DNA of 37,057 bases, taken from contig NZ_RCWB01000042.1 of the NCBI RefSeq assembly GCF_018448885.1, positions 1-37,057 on the forward strand, read 5' to 3'. Each line of letters starts with the position of its first letter. The first letter of the stretch is position 1. Shown one piece after another: positions 1 through 7,891 of this stretch. The translations under genes were made by a program, and so were the position numbers. The notes beneath the pieces were generated by a model, which searched no databases, was not told where the DNA came from, and saw nothing but the letters and a program-made list of their open reading frames with translations. The DNA comes from Photorhabdus caribbeanensis (GTDB taxonomy: Bacteria; Pseudomonadota; Gammaproteobacteria; Enterobacterales; Enterobacteriaceae).

Positions 1-82
1 CGAAACAAAATAATTCCCATTGAGGAATAAAGAAGCGGCAAAAATCATCGACATCGCAGAAAATTTCAACTAACTTGTTCAT
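1..82 (-). CDS. IS982-like transposase, N-terminal fragment cut by window edge
   Basis: The minus strand has an ATG at 82 preceded by a strong GGAGGA Shine-Dalgarno, then 27 codons running off the left edge. The start reads MNKLVEIFCDVDDFC and continues with aromatic residues (RFFIPQW). This resembles the N-termini of IS982-family transposases, DDE enzymes that move short insertion sequences. The catalytic domain is outside the window, so intactness cannot be judged. The element end should lie to the right of the start. A candidate terminal sequence is the stretch around 151-176, just before the ERIC repeat at 199, but without the other end I cannot confirm an inverted repeat. The family call rests on remembered similarity of a short segment and is moderately sure. 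Confidence 0.55.
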   Translation of the reverse strand, partial: MNKLVEIFCDVDDFCRFFIPQWELFCF

Positions 83-198
83 AGCCTGTTCCTCCCCGGA
101 GCTGTTTCGGCGTGCACCAAAACATTGCTCCTGGAACAGGCTTCATGTCAATTTCTTATCCAGAATTCGGGTTATAGTACAACAGGAAGTGATTCATA

Positions 199-325
199 TA
201 TACCCGTTATCTTTCAAGTTGCCTCTTTGTTGGCTGCACTCATTCACCCCAGTCACATCGTTATCTATGCTCCCGGGGATTCGCTCCCTTGCCGTCGCGA
301 TGTATCTTGAAATCCATTGGGTATA
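199..325. repeat. ERIC element (127 bp), copy 1
   Basis: This is a 127-bp imperfect palindrome bounded by TATACCC and GGGTATA. It contains the two cores targeted by the classic ERIC primers: a CACCCCAGTCAC-like block near 246-257 and a TGCTCCCGGGGATTC-like block near 268-282. Length and ends match ERIC (enterobacterial repetitive intergenic consensus) elements, non-autonomous repeats common in Photorhabdus, Xenorhabdus and Yersinia. A second copy of exactly the same length lies at 32264-32390. This copy sits beside the transposase fragment at the left edge. Any short ORFs across it are incidental. Confidence 0.93.
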
Positions 326-959
326 AACTTTCTTTTTCCATTAATAAAAAGTAAATCTGTTTATACAAAGGCAGCAATACCAGGGCAGTTGTATTGATTA
401 CCCCAATATAACTGATGGCCAGGTAGTACACTCTAATTAATAGACATTATACCTTCCAGAATGATATTCGATTTATCGACCTCGAAGTGCTTGTCTCGGG
501 GCTGGTAATGAAATGGATACCTCCCAAAATCGGCTCAGCTATTTGCTTTATAACTCAAGCAATCGAGTGCAGCAGAATTCTGACAGAATGAGTTGTATAA
601 ACTCTAACATCGTATGGTGTTAGGGATCTTTCTTTGCCGTCTTATCTAATAAGTTTCATAATCCTTCTTCACGTCGTGTAATAGGATTTAACCTGCGTCG
701 TGATACTAAAGTGCTACCAAGATCGTAAAGCACATCTTTCTTCTAGCGATATTCTCCCATCACCAAAAGCGGATATCGCAACCATAGTATGCATCAAAAA
801 ATTAGCTTTATTTCAATCTATAATAATCTATTTCATTTCTTGATTATTTTTCACGTAGAAATTTTTTATTGGTGGAAATCATAATAACATAGAGTATATT
901 TTTTAAATTAAATTTTAGTTACTTAATTTTAGCTCTGAATAAAAAATTGAACTAAATTC
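326..959. other. Gene-free stretch with no recognisable function
   Basis: About 630 bases without a supportable gene. On the minus strand a frame open from 446 down into the ERIC repeat encodes about 40 hydrophobic residues (for example LAISYIGVINTTALVLLPLY), which could be a remnant of a membrane protein. It has no start codon with a ribosome-binding site and it ends inside ERIC. A small hairpin (CTAACA/TGTTAG, 604-623) is also present. The right half becomes very AT-rich. I read the stretch as decayed DNA beside an insertion sequence. Confidence 0.4.
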
Positions 960-1295
960 TTGCTCCAATATCAAAACTCCCCTCCAAGAAAAACTAATCT
1001 TATTTGGAAAACATATTTGTACGATATTAGTATAAAATGGCACTGGGATAGCATCAAAAGTGGTATATATACAAATTACTACCTGCATGATGAAAATACA
1101 AATACCTTTAATTATAAAAAACAGGCTTACACTGTTGGTTTAGATAAACGTTTTGCCATTTCCAAGTAAATAATCCGCGCTCGTTCGTTGAAGCGCCATA
1201 TCATTCAGATCAATCGTGATAAGCTTTACATTTGTTACAGCAAAGAATTAGATGTGATTGACTGGCTAAAATGTGAACTCAATATCAAGAGATAA
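960..1295 (+). pseudogene. Possible gene remnant, barrel-like fragment plus in-frame continuation
   Basis: A frame open from about 951 to the stop at 1167-1169 encodes about 70 residues. It has alternating polar and aromatic residues (WKTYLYDISIKWHW, GIYTNYYLHDENTNTF, YTVGLDKRF), the pattern expected for the last strands of an outer-membrane beta-barrel. It lacks a signal peptide, and its only start is a TTG without a clear ribosome-binding site. After the stop the same frame stays open for about 41 codons to 1295, ending five bases before the next gene. I do not recognise either part. A truncated gene fused to other debris, or simple chance, are both possible. Confidence 0.3.
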
Positions 1296-1300
1296 ATAAA

Positions 1301-2935
1301 ATGAATAATAAGTATAAATTAATTTTTTTGGCGATTGGCAGTGCCCTATTGACCGGATGCGTCATTAAACCTGGTCATGATAAAGCAGATATTATTGATG
1401 TTCGTGTCCTGGCTATGAATGACTTTCATGGTGCGCTGAAAGCACCAAATCCCAACAAACCAGGTGGTATTGAACATATGTCCACGCTAATCAAGGAACT
1501 AAAGAAAGAGAGACCTAACAATATTGTCGTTGGTGCTGGTGATATGATCGGCGCAAGCCCATTACTCTCTTCAATGTTCCATGATGAGCCAACGATTGAA
1601 ACGCTATCCAAAATAGGCTTGGAAGCAACCGCTGTTGGCAATCATGAGTTTGATAAAGGTAAAGATGAACTGCTGCGTAAACAGAATGGTGGCTGTCATC
1701 CTGTGACTGGCTGTCAGGGGCCAAAGCCATTTACGGGGGCGAAATTCCAGTATCTGGCAGCAAACGTCACCGTTAATCAAACGGGTAAGACACTACTTCC
1801 TGCATATGTCATTAAAAAATTTGAAGGTATTCCGATAGCTTTCATTGGCCTGACTCTGGAAGGTACCCCAAAGATCGTGACACCAAGTGGAACCGAAGGT
1901 TTGAGCTTCGCTAACGAAGTTAAAACCATTAATGCTTTAGTACCTGAGCTACAGAAACAAGGTGTTAAAGCAATAGGCGTTCTGATTCATGAAGGTGCGG
2001 GACAAAAAAGTGATGGCAAGCCGATTAATGTCAATGCCTGCAATGCTTTAACCGGTGAAGTGCTGGATATTGTTAATCAACTGGATAAAGAGATTGATTT
2101 CGTTATTACTGGTCACACGCATCAGGCATATAACTGTGTGATTAATGGTAAGCCAGTCACTTCTGCACAGGCTAACGGCGAGTTAATAACTAGCTTGGAT
2201 CTAAAACTGGACAGAACCACTAAGGATATTATCGATTTTAAAGCGGAAAATATTTCGGTTGATAACCATAAATATGAAAAAGATCCAGAAGTGACGAAGG
2301 CATTAGATATATATGAAAAAATAGCCGCTCCATTGGCAAACCGAGTCATTGGTAAGTTGGATAGCAATCTGAATAGGAAAACTAATCGTGCTGGTGAATC
2401 TTCACTGGGCAAAGTGATTGCAGATGCACATTTGTATACTGCTGCCTCTAAAGAGAGCGGCGGCGCCCGAATTGCATTTATGAACAGCGGCGGTATTCGT
2501 GCTGATATGACTCGTGGTGAGGTAACTTACAGTACTATCTACGCTGTTCAGCCATTCTCCAATGTATTATTAACCAAGACGCTAACTGGTGAACAAATTA
2601 AACGTCTGCTAGAACAACAATGGAATCATTCACGTTCGCAAATTTTAGCGGTTTCTAATGGCTTTGAATATCAGTGGAATAATGCCAAACCAGTAGGCAA
2701 TCGTGTTATTGCCAACTCGATGAAAATCAATGGTGAACCTATTGAATTAAATGGAAAATACCGTGTGGTCGCTAACGAATTTCTGGCAACAGGGGGAGAT
2801 AACTTCTCTGTGTTTAACGAGGGTATTGATCCTATATATAGCGTGCCTGATGTTGATGCTGTAATGAAATATTTCGTTGAAAAATCTCCCATTGCTTATC
2901 CTAAACAAGATCGCATTGTTAATGTGAACGAATAA
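1301..2935 (+). CDS. 5'-nucleotidase/metallophosphatase family lipoprotein (UshA/NutA-like)
   Basis: Predicted bifunctional metallophosphatase that hydrolyses extracellular nucleotides, and possibly UDP-sugars, to nucleosides for salvage. A lipoprotein signal is visible: a charged start, a hydrophobic stretch and the lipobox LTGC with Cys20. Val at +2 favours the outer membrane. The N-terminal metallophosphatase domain shows the metal motifs DFHG (41-44), GD (80-81), GNHEFD (113-118) and GHTHQAY near residue 271. The second half is the substrate-binding 5'-nucleotidase C domain, with a GGIRAD motif around residue 398. At 544 residues it is close to E. coli UshA (550), but UshA is a soluble periplasmic protein, so this resembles the lipoprotein 5'-nucleotidases of vibrios. 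The ribosome-binding site is weak (AAGAG). It is monocistronic and converges on the next gene. Confidence 0.88.
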   Translation: MNNKYKLIFLAIGSALLTGCVIKPGHDKADIIDVRVLAMNDFHGALKAPNPNKPGGIEHMSTLIKELKKERPNNIVVGAGDMIGASPLLSSMFHDEPTIETLSKIGLEATAVGNHEFDKGKDELLRKQNGGCHPVTGCQGPKPFTGAKFQYLAANVTVNQTGKTLLPAYVIKKFEGIPIAFIGLTLEGTPKIVTPSGTEGLSFANEVKTINALVPELQKQGVKAIGVLIHEGAGQKSDGKPINVNACNALTGEVLDIVNQLDKEIDFVITGHTHQAYNCVINGKPVTSAQANGELITSLDLKLDRTTKDIIDFKAENISVDNHKYEKDPEVTKALDIYEKIAAPLANRVIGKLDSNLNRKTNRAGESSLGKVIADAHLYTAASKESGGARIAFMNSGGIRADMTRGEVTYSTIYAVQPFSNVLLTKTLTGEQIKRLLEQQWNHSRSQILAVSNGFEYQWNNAKPVGNRVIANSMKINGEPIELNGKYRVVANEFLATGGDNFSVFNEGIDPIYSVPDVDAVMKYFVEKSPIAYPKQDRIVNVNE

Positions 2936-2944
2936 TAATTAACA

Positions 2945-2991
2945 ACCTATTTCGTTAAGCTATTTTATTAATAATACCCGACGAAATAGGT
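2945..2991. terminator. Hairpin after the 5'-nucleotidase gene
   Basis: A perfect 11-bp inverted repeat (ACCTATTTCGT at 2945-2955, ACGAAATAGGT at 2981-2991) encloses a 25-nt AT-rich loop directly after the stop codon. There is no U-run after it, so it may stabilise the mRNA 3' end rather than terminate. A better terminator lies at 3098-3129. Confidence 0.4.
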
Positions 2992-3097
2992 ACAGCGAAT
3001 ACATACATTTTATATTTTTCGCCGCCCCCTGTAACCGCGATCCACCGCCCTTTTCCGGTAGATGAAAAGGGTAAAAACAGTCACACGAAAAATAACT

Positions 3098-3129
3098 AAA
3101 AGGCGACGTATACACCTACGTCGCCTTTT
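3098..3129. terminator. Bidirectional Rho-independent terminator
   Basis: A perfect 13-bp stem (AAAAGGCGACGTA with TACGTCGCCTTTT) has a 6-nt loop at 3111-3116. A-tracts and T-tracts flank both sides, so it can serve the plus-strand nucleotidase gene and the minus-strand alcohol dehydrogenase gene that converge here. Confidence 0.85.
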
Positions 3130-3187
3130 AATGACTGCTCCCCGCCCAATTAGGTATAAATATCTACACGAAATGAGCGTTTATAAA

Positions 3188-4339
3188 TCACATAGCAGCT
3201 TTAAAGATTGCAACAATTTCTTCATGGGTAGCTTGAGTGGGATTAGTCAAACAACATATATCTTTCAAAGCATTAGTTGCCAACATTGGTAAATCTTCTG
3301 GTTTGACATTCAATTCCGCTAAACCCGACGGAATACCAATATCTTTTAATAACTTACGAATTTCAGCAATACATGCCGCAGCCCCTTGCTGATCATTCAT
3401 AGCGCTTACATCTACCCCCATCGCAGCGGCAATATCTTTCAAGCGACCCGCAACCGCTTTAGCATTGAATTCTTGAACATGCGGCAACAAAACAGCATTA
3501 CATATGCCGTGTGGTAAATTATAAGTACCACCCAATTGGTGAGACATGGCGTGAACATACCCCAGTAATGCACTATTAAACGCCATACCCGCCAAGAATT
3601 GTGCATAAGCCATGTTTTCACGTGCTTCTATATTGCTCCCATCTGCAACTGCCTGGCGTAAAGAGTGGCTAATCATTGAGATTGCTTTCAATGCACAAGC
3701 ATCCGTTATTGGGTTAGCCTCAGTAGAAACATAAGCTTCAACCGCATGAGTCATTGCATCCATTCCAGTTGCGGCAGTTAACCCTTTCGGCATGCCCACC
3801 ATCAATTCTGGATCGTTCACAGACAAAACAGGTGTTATTTTCTTGTCAGCAATGGCCATTTTAATATGGCTTTCAGTATCGGTAATGACACAGAAACGTG
3901 ACATTTCTGACGCAGTACCCGCAGTAGTATTAACTGAGATTAATGGCAAATGCGGTTTAGATGAACGACCAATACCTACATAATCCCGGATATCTCCTCC
4001 ATTAGCCGCGACCAACACAATCGCCTTTGCACAATCATGTGACGACCCACCACCTAAAGAAATAACGCAATCGCTATTATGCTGACGCAGCATACCCAAA
4101 CCTTCCTCAACGTTAAGTGTCGTCGGATTCGGATTGGTACCATCATAAACCGCATTCTCAATATCAACATCAGATAATAAAGATTGAACTTTTGCTACTA
4201 CTCCAATTTCATTTAAAACAGGATCCGTCACAATCAATGCTCGCTTATAACCATCACCTTTCATCGCATTTATCGCTTCAACCAAACAACCCGCACCAAA
4301 CATATTTACTGAGGCCATAAAAAAAGTCGTAGTCATCAT
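3188..4339 (-). CDS. Iron-containing alcohol dehydrogenase, YiaY-like
   Basis: A group III (iron-dependent) NAD(P)H alcohol dehydrogenase that interconverts alcohols and aldehydes in the cytoplasm. The whole 383-residue chain aligns from memory with E. coli YiaY, including TFF near the start, the Rossmann motif [10 protein letters not shown] (96-105), NTTAGTASE (137-145) and [14 protein letters not shown]. The metal ligands are Asp194, His198, His263 and His277 (in NLPHG), all present, with the conserved His267. The start has AAGGA seven bases upstream; a second ATG follows immediately. It is a single gene with its own AT-rich upstream region. The physiological substrate cannot be read from sequence; YiaY relatives are annotated as ethanol or threonine dehydrogenases. 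Confidence 0.88.
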   Translation of the reverse strand: MMTTTFFMASVNMFGAGCLVEAINAMKGDGYKRALIVTDPVLNEIGVVAKVQSLLSDVDIENAVYDGTNPNPTTLNVEEGLGMLRQHNSDCVISLGGGSSHDCAKAIVLVAANGGDIRDYVGIGRSSKPHLPLISVNTTAGTASEMSRFCVITDTESHIKMAIADKKITPVLSVNDPELMVGMPKGLTAATGMDAMTHAVEAYVSTEANPITDACALKAISMISHSLRQAVADGSNIEARENMAYAQFLAGMAFNSALLGYVHAMSHQLGGTYNLPHGICNAVLLPHVQEFNAKAVAGRLKDIAAAMGVDVSAMNDQQGAAACIAEIRKLLKDIGIPSGLAELNVKPEDLPMLATNALKDICCLTNPTQATHEEIVAIFKAAM

Positions 4340-4638
4340 TGATAATTCCTTAATATTAAAATAGTTTTAGAGTGAAAATATATAAAAATTAAAATTTAAA
4401 AATCACCTAATGGAACTACAGATCATTGCTCTTGCAATAAACATAAATAATAGTTCTATTTAAACCACATAATTCAAAAAATATAAATATATACACCGGT
4501 AGAGTTAACATGATGTTTATTAAAATAGATATTTGATAATTTTCCCTCTTGGGAATATATGTAATTGGCAATATAATAAATACAATAATCGATAAGATTG
4601 ATATATCAATTCACAAAATTATTACTTAGGAGTTTATT

Positions 4639-5130
4639 TTGTCCTCTAACGAAATATTTAATCGCCTGACTGCATTACTCGATAATCATCATGCCAGCTA
4701 CCGGGTGATGGAACATCCAACCGCCGGACGTTCCGAAGAAGTTGCAAAAATCCGAGGTACGCAACTTGGACAAGGGGCAAAAGGGTTAGTTTGCCATGTT
4801 AAAGGGGAAGGGTTCCGTCAATACGTACTCGCTGTACTGCCTGCGGATCAACAAGCAGATCTCTCTTCACTGGCAAAACAGATCGGTGGCAACCGCGCCT
4901 CACTGGCAAGTCCTAAAGAAGTTTTTGAGCTGACTCAATGTGTGTTTGGCGCTATTCCACCTTTTAGTTTCCATCCAGATCTGAAACTAGTCGCAGACCC
5001 TTTATTGTTTGAACGTTTCGATGAACTGGCTTTTAATGCCGGCAGTCTTGAACGCTCAGTGATTCTTAACACTGAAGATTATCACCGAATTGCACAACCT
5101 GAATTGGTGAATTTTTGCCGGGTAGAATAA
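4639..5130 (+). CDS. yeaK: YeaK, YbaK/ProX-domain aminoacyl-tRNA deacylase
   Basis: A free-standing trans-editing protein of the YbaK/ProRS-INS superfamily that hydrolyses mischarged aminoacyl-tRNA. Its 163 residues match E. coli YeaK (about 167) almost throughout, including IRGTQLGQGAKGLVC, the block PADQQADLSSLA, CVFGAIPPFSFHP, DPLLFERFDELAFNAG and RIAQPELVNF. The conserved GAIPPF motif and the lysine of GAKGLVC belong to the editing pocket. The start is TTG, chosen because AGGAG (4628-4632) lies six bases upstream and the length fits the family. It is monocistronic with a strong hairpin downstream. Lower expression from the TTG start is plausible but unproven. Confidence 0.9.
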   Translation: MSSNEIFNRLTALLDNHHASYRVMEHPTAGRSEEVAKIRGTQLGQGAKGLVCHVKGEGFRQYVLAVLPADQQADLSSLAKQIGGNRASLASPKEVFELTQCVFGAIPPFSFHPDLKLVADPLLFERFDELAFNAGSLERSVILNTEDYHRIAQPELVNFCRVE

Positions 5131-5155
5131 ATACTATTGAGAAAAATGATATTTA

Positions 5156-5185
5156 TTAAATAGCCTATAGAAATAGGCTATTTAA
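5156..5185. terminator. Terminator-like hairpin after yeaK
   Basis: A perfect 13-bp stem (TTAAATAGCCTAT at 5156-5168 with its complement at 5173-5185) closes a 4-nt AGAA loop, 25 bases after the yeaK stop. The flanks are AT-rich. Confidence 0.75.
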
Positions 5186-5621
5186 GATAATATTTTAAAC
5201 ATATTCATTTAAAGTGGTAACTATCCGCCCCATAAATTTATATCACGAGATAAAGTCATTCTTATTTCTACATTATATAAACATTAAACAGAGAGGTATA
5301 ATTATCAAATACCATGAATATCTAATTATTCACTATTGAGCCATATACAAAAAATTACCAATTACACTAGGGGATAATTCCCCACCCAAATAAAGGTGTC
5401 TTTCGATAGGAATTTTCAATTATTTTTGATTTCAGAACCTTTATTTCAAATATCGATACAAAATGATATGTCAATTATATTAATGTTATATTGGCAACAA
5501 TTTAATATGCCTATTCATTATATTTTATTAAATACAAGAACCCACACTCATTGTATTCTCATATCGCTTTCAAAAAGAAAGATGACGTTTTTTCAAAATA
5601 AAGTTTAAGGAATAGAAAAAT
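5186..5621. other. AT-rich intergenic region upstream of first crystallin-like gene
   Basis: About 440 bases, visibly AT-rich, presumably carrying the promoter of the gene at 5622. One plus-strand frame (5396-5608) could encode 70 residues from a GTG, but it has no convincing ribosome-binding site and I do not call it. No operator or repeat stands out. Confidence 0.5.
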
Positions 5622-6242
5622 ATGACTAATAAGTTAGTTACAGGTGCAACTTTTTTCGATAGAAAATACTTTCTGGGTGAAGCGCACCATTATCCAGAAA
5701 ACGATATCATTATTCCACTGCCTTATGATCTCAACGATAGATTCCGCTCAGTAAGAATTGGAACACTATCAAAAGTTTATGCATGGCGTCACCAGAGCGA
5801 TTGGGAACCAGGTCAACGCTATCGTGAATGGGAATACGATCATCCAGATATCGATAGAGAAATTAGAGGATTATCTAAGTTCAAAGTGGCGCCAAAAGAT
5901 ACCTGCTTAGTTGCATTAAGACTTATTGATGATACTCATTCAGGTATTAAATTCTCAATGTTCACGAATACACATTGCGTGGGTCCAGTTGAAACAACAA
6001 CTGATGATGATTATGCATTGGTTGGTATACTGCCATTTGAGACCGAGTTAGTCACTGCCATTGCAATAAGAAATACCAGTACTGGAGTATATATTAATAA
6101 CGGATCATTCTATTTCTATCGTGATGCAAATGGTATTGTTACTATTGATGAGAAAGCTAATTTCCCTAAAAATCTCAGAATAGTGAGTGTAGGCGGTAAT
6201 CGTTTCGATATTCATATTATCAGTACCGATTTTTCTTACTAA
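5622..6242 (+). CDS. Beta/gamma-crystallin-like protein, paralogue 1
   Basis: I do not recognise a named gene. The first ~90 of 206 residues look like a beta/gamma-crystallin domain. A Greek-key signature F-x4-F-x-G (FDRKYFLG, residues 12-19) is followed by LNDRFRSVRIG, which resembles the family's calcium-site segment (N/D-N/D-x-x-S/T-S) but with Arg in place of the first Ser. PDIDREIRGLSKF may be the equivalent of a degenerate second Greek key. The remaining ~115 residues alternate polar and hydrophobic residues and look beta-rich. There is no signal peptide or membrane segment. AAGGA lies ten bases before the ATG. The neighbour at 7080 is a paralogue, about 55-60% identical by eye. Structural, host-interaction or stress roles are all possible; none is shown. 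Confidence 0.7.
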   Translation: MTNKLVTGATFFDRKYFLGEAHHYPENDIIIPLPYDLNDRFRSVRIGTLSKVYAWRHQSDWEPGQRYREWEYDHPDIDREIRGLSKFKVAPKDTCLVALRLIDDTHSGIKFSMFTNTHCVGPVETTTDDDYALVGILPFETELVTAIAIRNTSTGVYINNGSFYFYRDANGIVTIDEKANFPKNLRIVSVGGNRFDIHIISTDFSY

Positions 6243-6308
6243 TCCGGTCATAATGTAACGATAATTAATCGTCGTTTTCAGACAGGCTACGTTCTGAAAA
6301 TTTAAGCA

Positions 6309-6346
6309 ACACCGTTGCGGAACATCATCAAAAACCGCAACGGTGT
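6309..6346 (+). terminator. Terminator after crystallin-like gene 1
   Basis: A perfect 12-bp GC-rich stem (ACACCGTTGCGG at 6309-6320 with its complement at 6335-6346) and a 14-nt loop precede a T-rich tail (ATTCATTTTT). A weaker hairpin, TTTTCAGA/TCTGAAAA, lies just upstream at 6275-6300. The same arrangement recurs after paralogue 2. Confidence 0.85.
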
Positions 6347-7079
6347 ATTCATTTTTACCAAGACAATAAATTTTTAATAATTAGTTAGTCATTCACTGTT
6401 ATTTTTCTTTTTTCATGAAAATTTATAACTGAAAAGTTAAACAATAATTTAATCTAAAAAAAGATTAAATTAAGACCCACTAGGAAAAATGATCATAAGA
6501 TATTTATTTTTAGATAAATACTCCCCTAATGATTAATTATAAAAATTATAGAAAAATCCAACCATTACATTATTACATATCTGATTATAGATATTTTCAT
6601 AATATTATAAATTAAAAACAATCTCATAACATCTACTCAAAACAACAAACATGAAAAATATTCAAAATTAAATTGAATACTAATATTAATATACAAAACT
6701 GATTAAAAGCATCAAATTTTCATATTTCAAACAATCAGTTGGACTATATTAATGTAATTATCAAGATATTATTCGGTATTTTTTAAACAGCTTTACTTTA
6801 TGCATTTTTATGCTAATTTTAATATTAATCTATCGAATATTATTCCTTTCTTGACTGGATATATCACATCTAAAGATAAGGAACTAATAAATTATTAGTA
6901 GCAAATATCAAATAGAAAAGGCTAATTTGTACAAATAATAGAAACGAGCAAATACTATATATTTCACATTAATACAACCAGATATACTTTCAGAAAAGCA
7001 TTACATAGGAATTTATTAACAGAAACATTATTTCTTGGCAACCTATATATTACTTACATTAATTTTAAGGAGTAAAAGA
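6347..7079. other. Long AT-rich gap between the two crystallin-like genes
   Basis: About 730 bases with no supportable ORF and very low GC. The one clear structure is an 11-bp inverted repeat with an A6 loop (6445-6455 and 6462-6472). The last part holds the promoter and the leader of the second gene. It is much longer than most gaps in this window, and regulatory or AT-rich silencing (H-NS-type) functions are conceivable but not shown. Confidence 0.5.
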
Positions 7080-7709
7080 ATGACAAAAGAATTAATTACC
7101 GGCGTCACATTTTTCGAAGAGAAAGACTATCAGGGTAAGTCACATGATTACCCAGAGCTAGATAAAATTATATCGCTCCCTTCCAATCTTAACGATAAAT
7201 TCCGTTCAGTAAAAATTGGCAAGTTATCAAAAGTCCATGCGTGGCGCCATTACAACGATCCAGAGAGTAAATATTATGAGTGGGTAGTCGATAATCCAGA
7301 TATCGATAGAGAAATTAGAGGATTATCTAAATTCAGAATTATGCAGAAAGATACAAAACTGGTTGCAGTAAGAATCATCGATAATACTCATTCAGATATA
7401 AAATTCTCTATGACCATTAAGATATTTAATGGAGAAGAACAAGAAACAATCGACGTTAACGCCACAACAGATGATAATTATACTGTCGTTAATGAACTAT
7501 TGGTACAGAAAGAGATAGTCACTTCAATTTATGTAAGAAATGTCAACACCGGAGAATATATTGGTAACGGGTCATTCTATTTTTCTTATGATGCTGTCGG
7601 TATTGCAACTGTCGATGAGGGCCTCAATTTCCCTAAAAACTTGAAGCTGGTTCATATGGGAAACAATCGTTTTGATTTTCACATTATTAGTACTGATCCT
7701 ATTGCTTAA
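7080..7709 (+). CDS. Beta/gamma-crystallin-like protein, paralogue 2
   Basis: A paralogue of the gene at 5622, 209 residues. The ATG at 7080 is chosen over an upstream TTG (7035) because AAGGAG (7067-7072) sits seven bases before it and the N-terminus then aligns with paralogue 1. The Greek-key signature is FEEKDYQG (residues 12-19), then LNDKFRSVKIG and the invariant PDIDREIRGLSKF. The beta-rich second half shows NGSFYF and a near-identical end, FPKNLKLVHMGNNRFDFHIISTD. No signal peptide or transmembrane segment is seen. A 37-base stretch is identical in the two genes (5842-5878 and 7294-7330), suggesting recent duplication or gene conversion. The middle region (about residues 112-135) differs most and carries a short insertion. 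The function is unknown. Confidence 0.7.
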   Translation: MTKELITGVTFFEEKDYQGKSHDYPELDKIISLPSNLNDKFRSVKIGKLSKVHAWRHYNDPESKYYEWVVDNPDIDREIRGLSKFRIMQKDTKLVAVRIIDNTHSDIKFSMTIKIFNGEEQETIDVNATTDDNYTVVNELLVQKEIVTSIYVRNVNTGEYIGNGSFYFSYDAVGIATVDEGLNFPKNLKLVHMGNNRFDFHIISTDPIA

Positions 7710-7767
7710 TTCGGGATTAATGTGACAATCATCACACTCAGATAAGTCATATTCTGAAATTCAAGCT

Positions 7768-7808
7768 ACGCCGTTACGGTACATTTGTTAAAAAAACCGC
7801 AACGGCGT
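7768..7808 (+). terminator. Terminator after crystallin-like gene 2
   Basis: A 13-bp stem with one A-C mismatch (7768-7780 with 7796-7808) is homologous in sequence and position to the terminator after paralogue 1. The duplicated unit therefore included the 3' flank. Confidence 0.75.
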
Positions 7809-7891
7809 GTTCCAGACGATCGCGAAAACTAAAACCACATCATATCTGATGTAGCCTCTTCACGTTCCTGGTCAATCGATAATAATCGGGC

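Noticed and set aside
75-326. 83-codon ORF over the IS end and ERIC copy 1
   Set aside because: Generated by the ERIC repeat; the real reading frame there is the minus-strand transposase start.
5396-5608. 70-codon plus-strand ORF before the first crystallin-like gene
   Set aside because: GTG start without a convincing ribosome-binding site, in AT-rich DNA, with no recognisable motif; probably chance.
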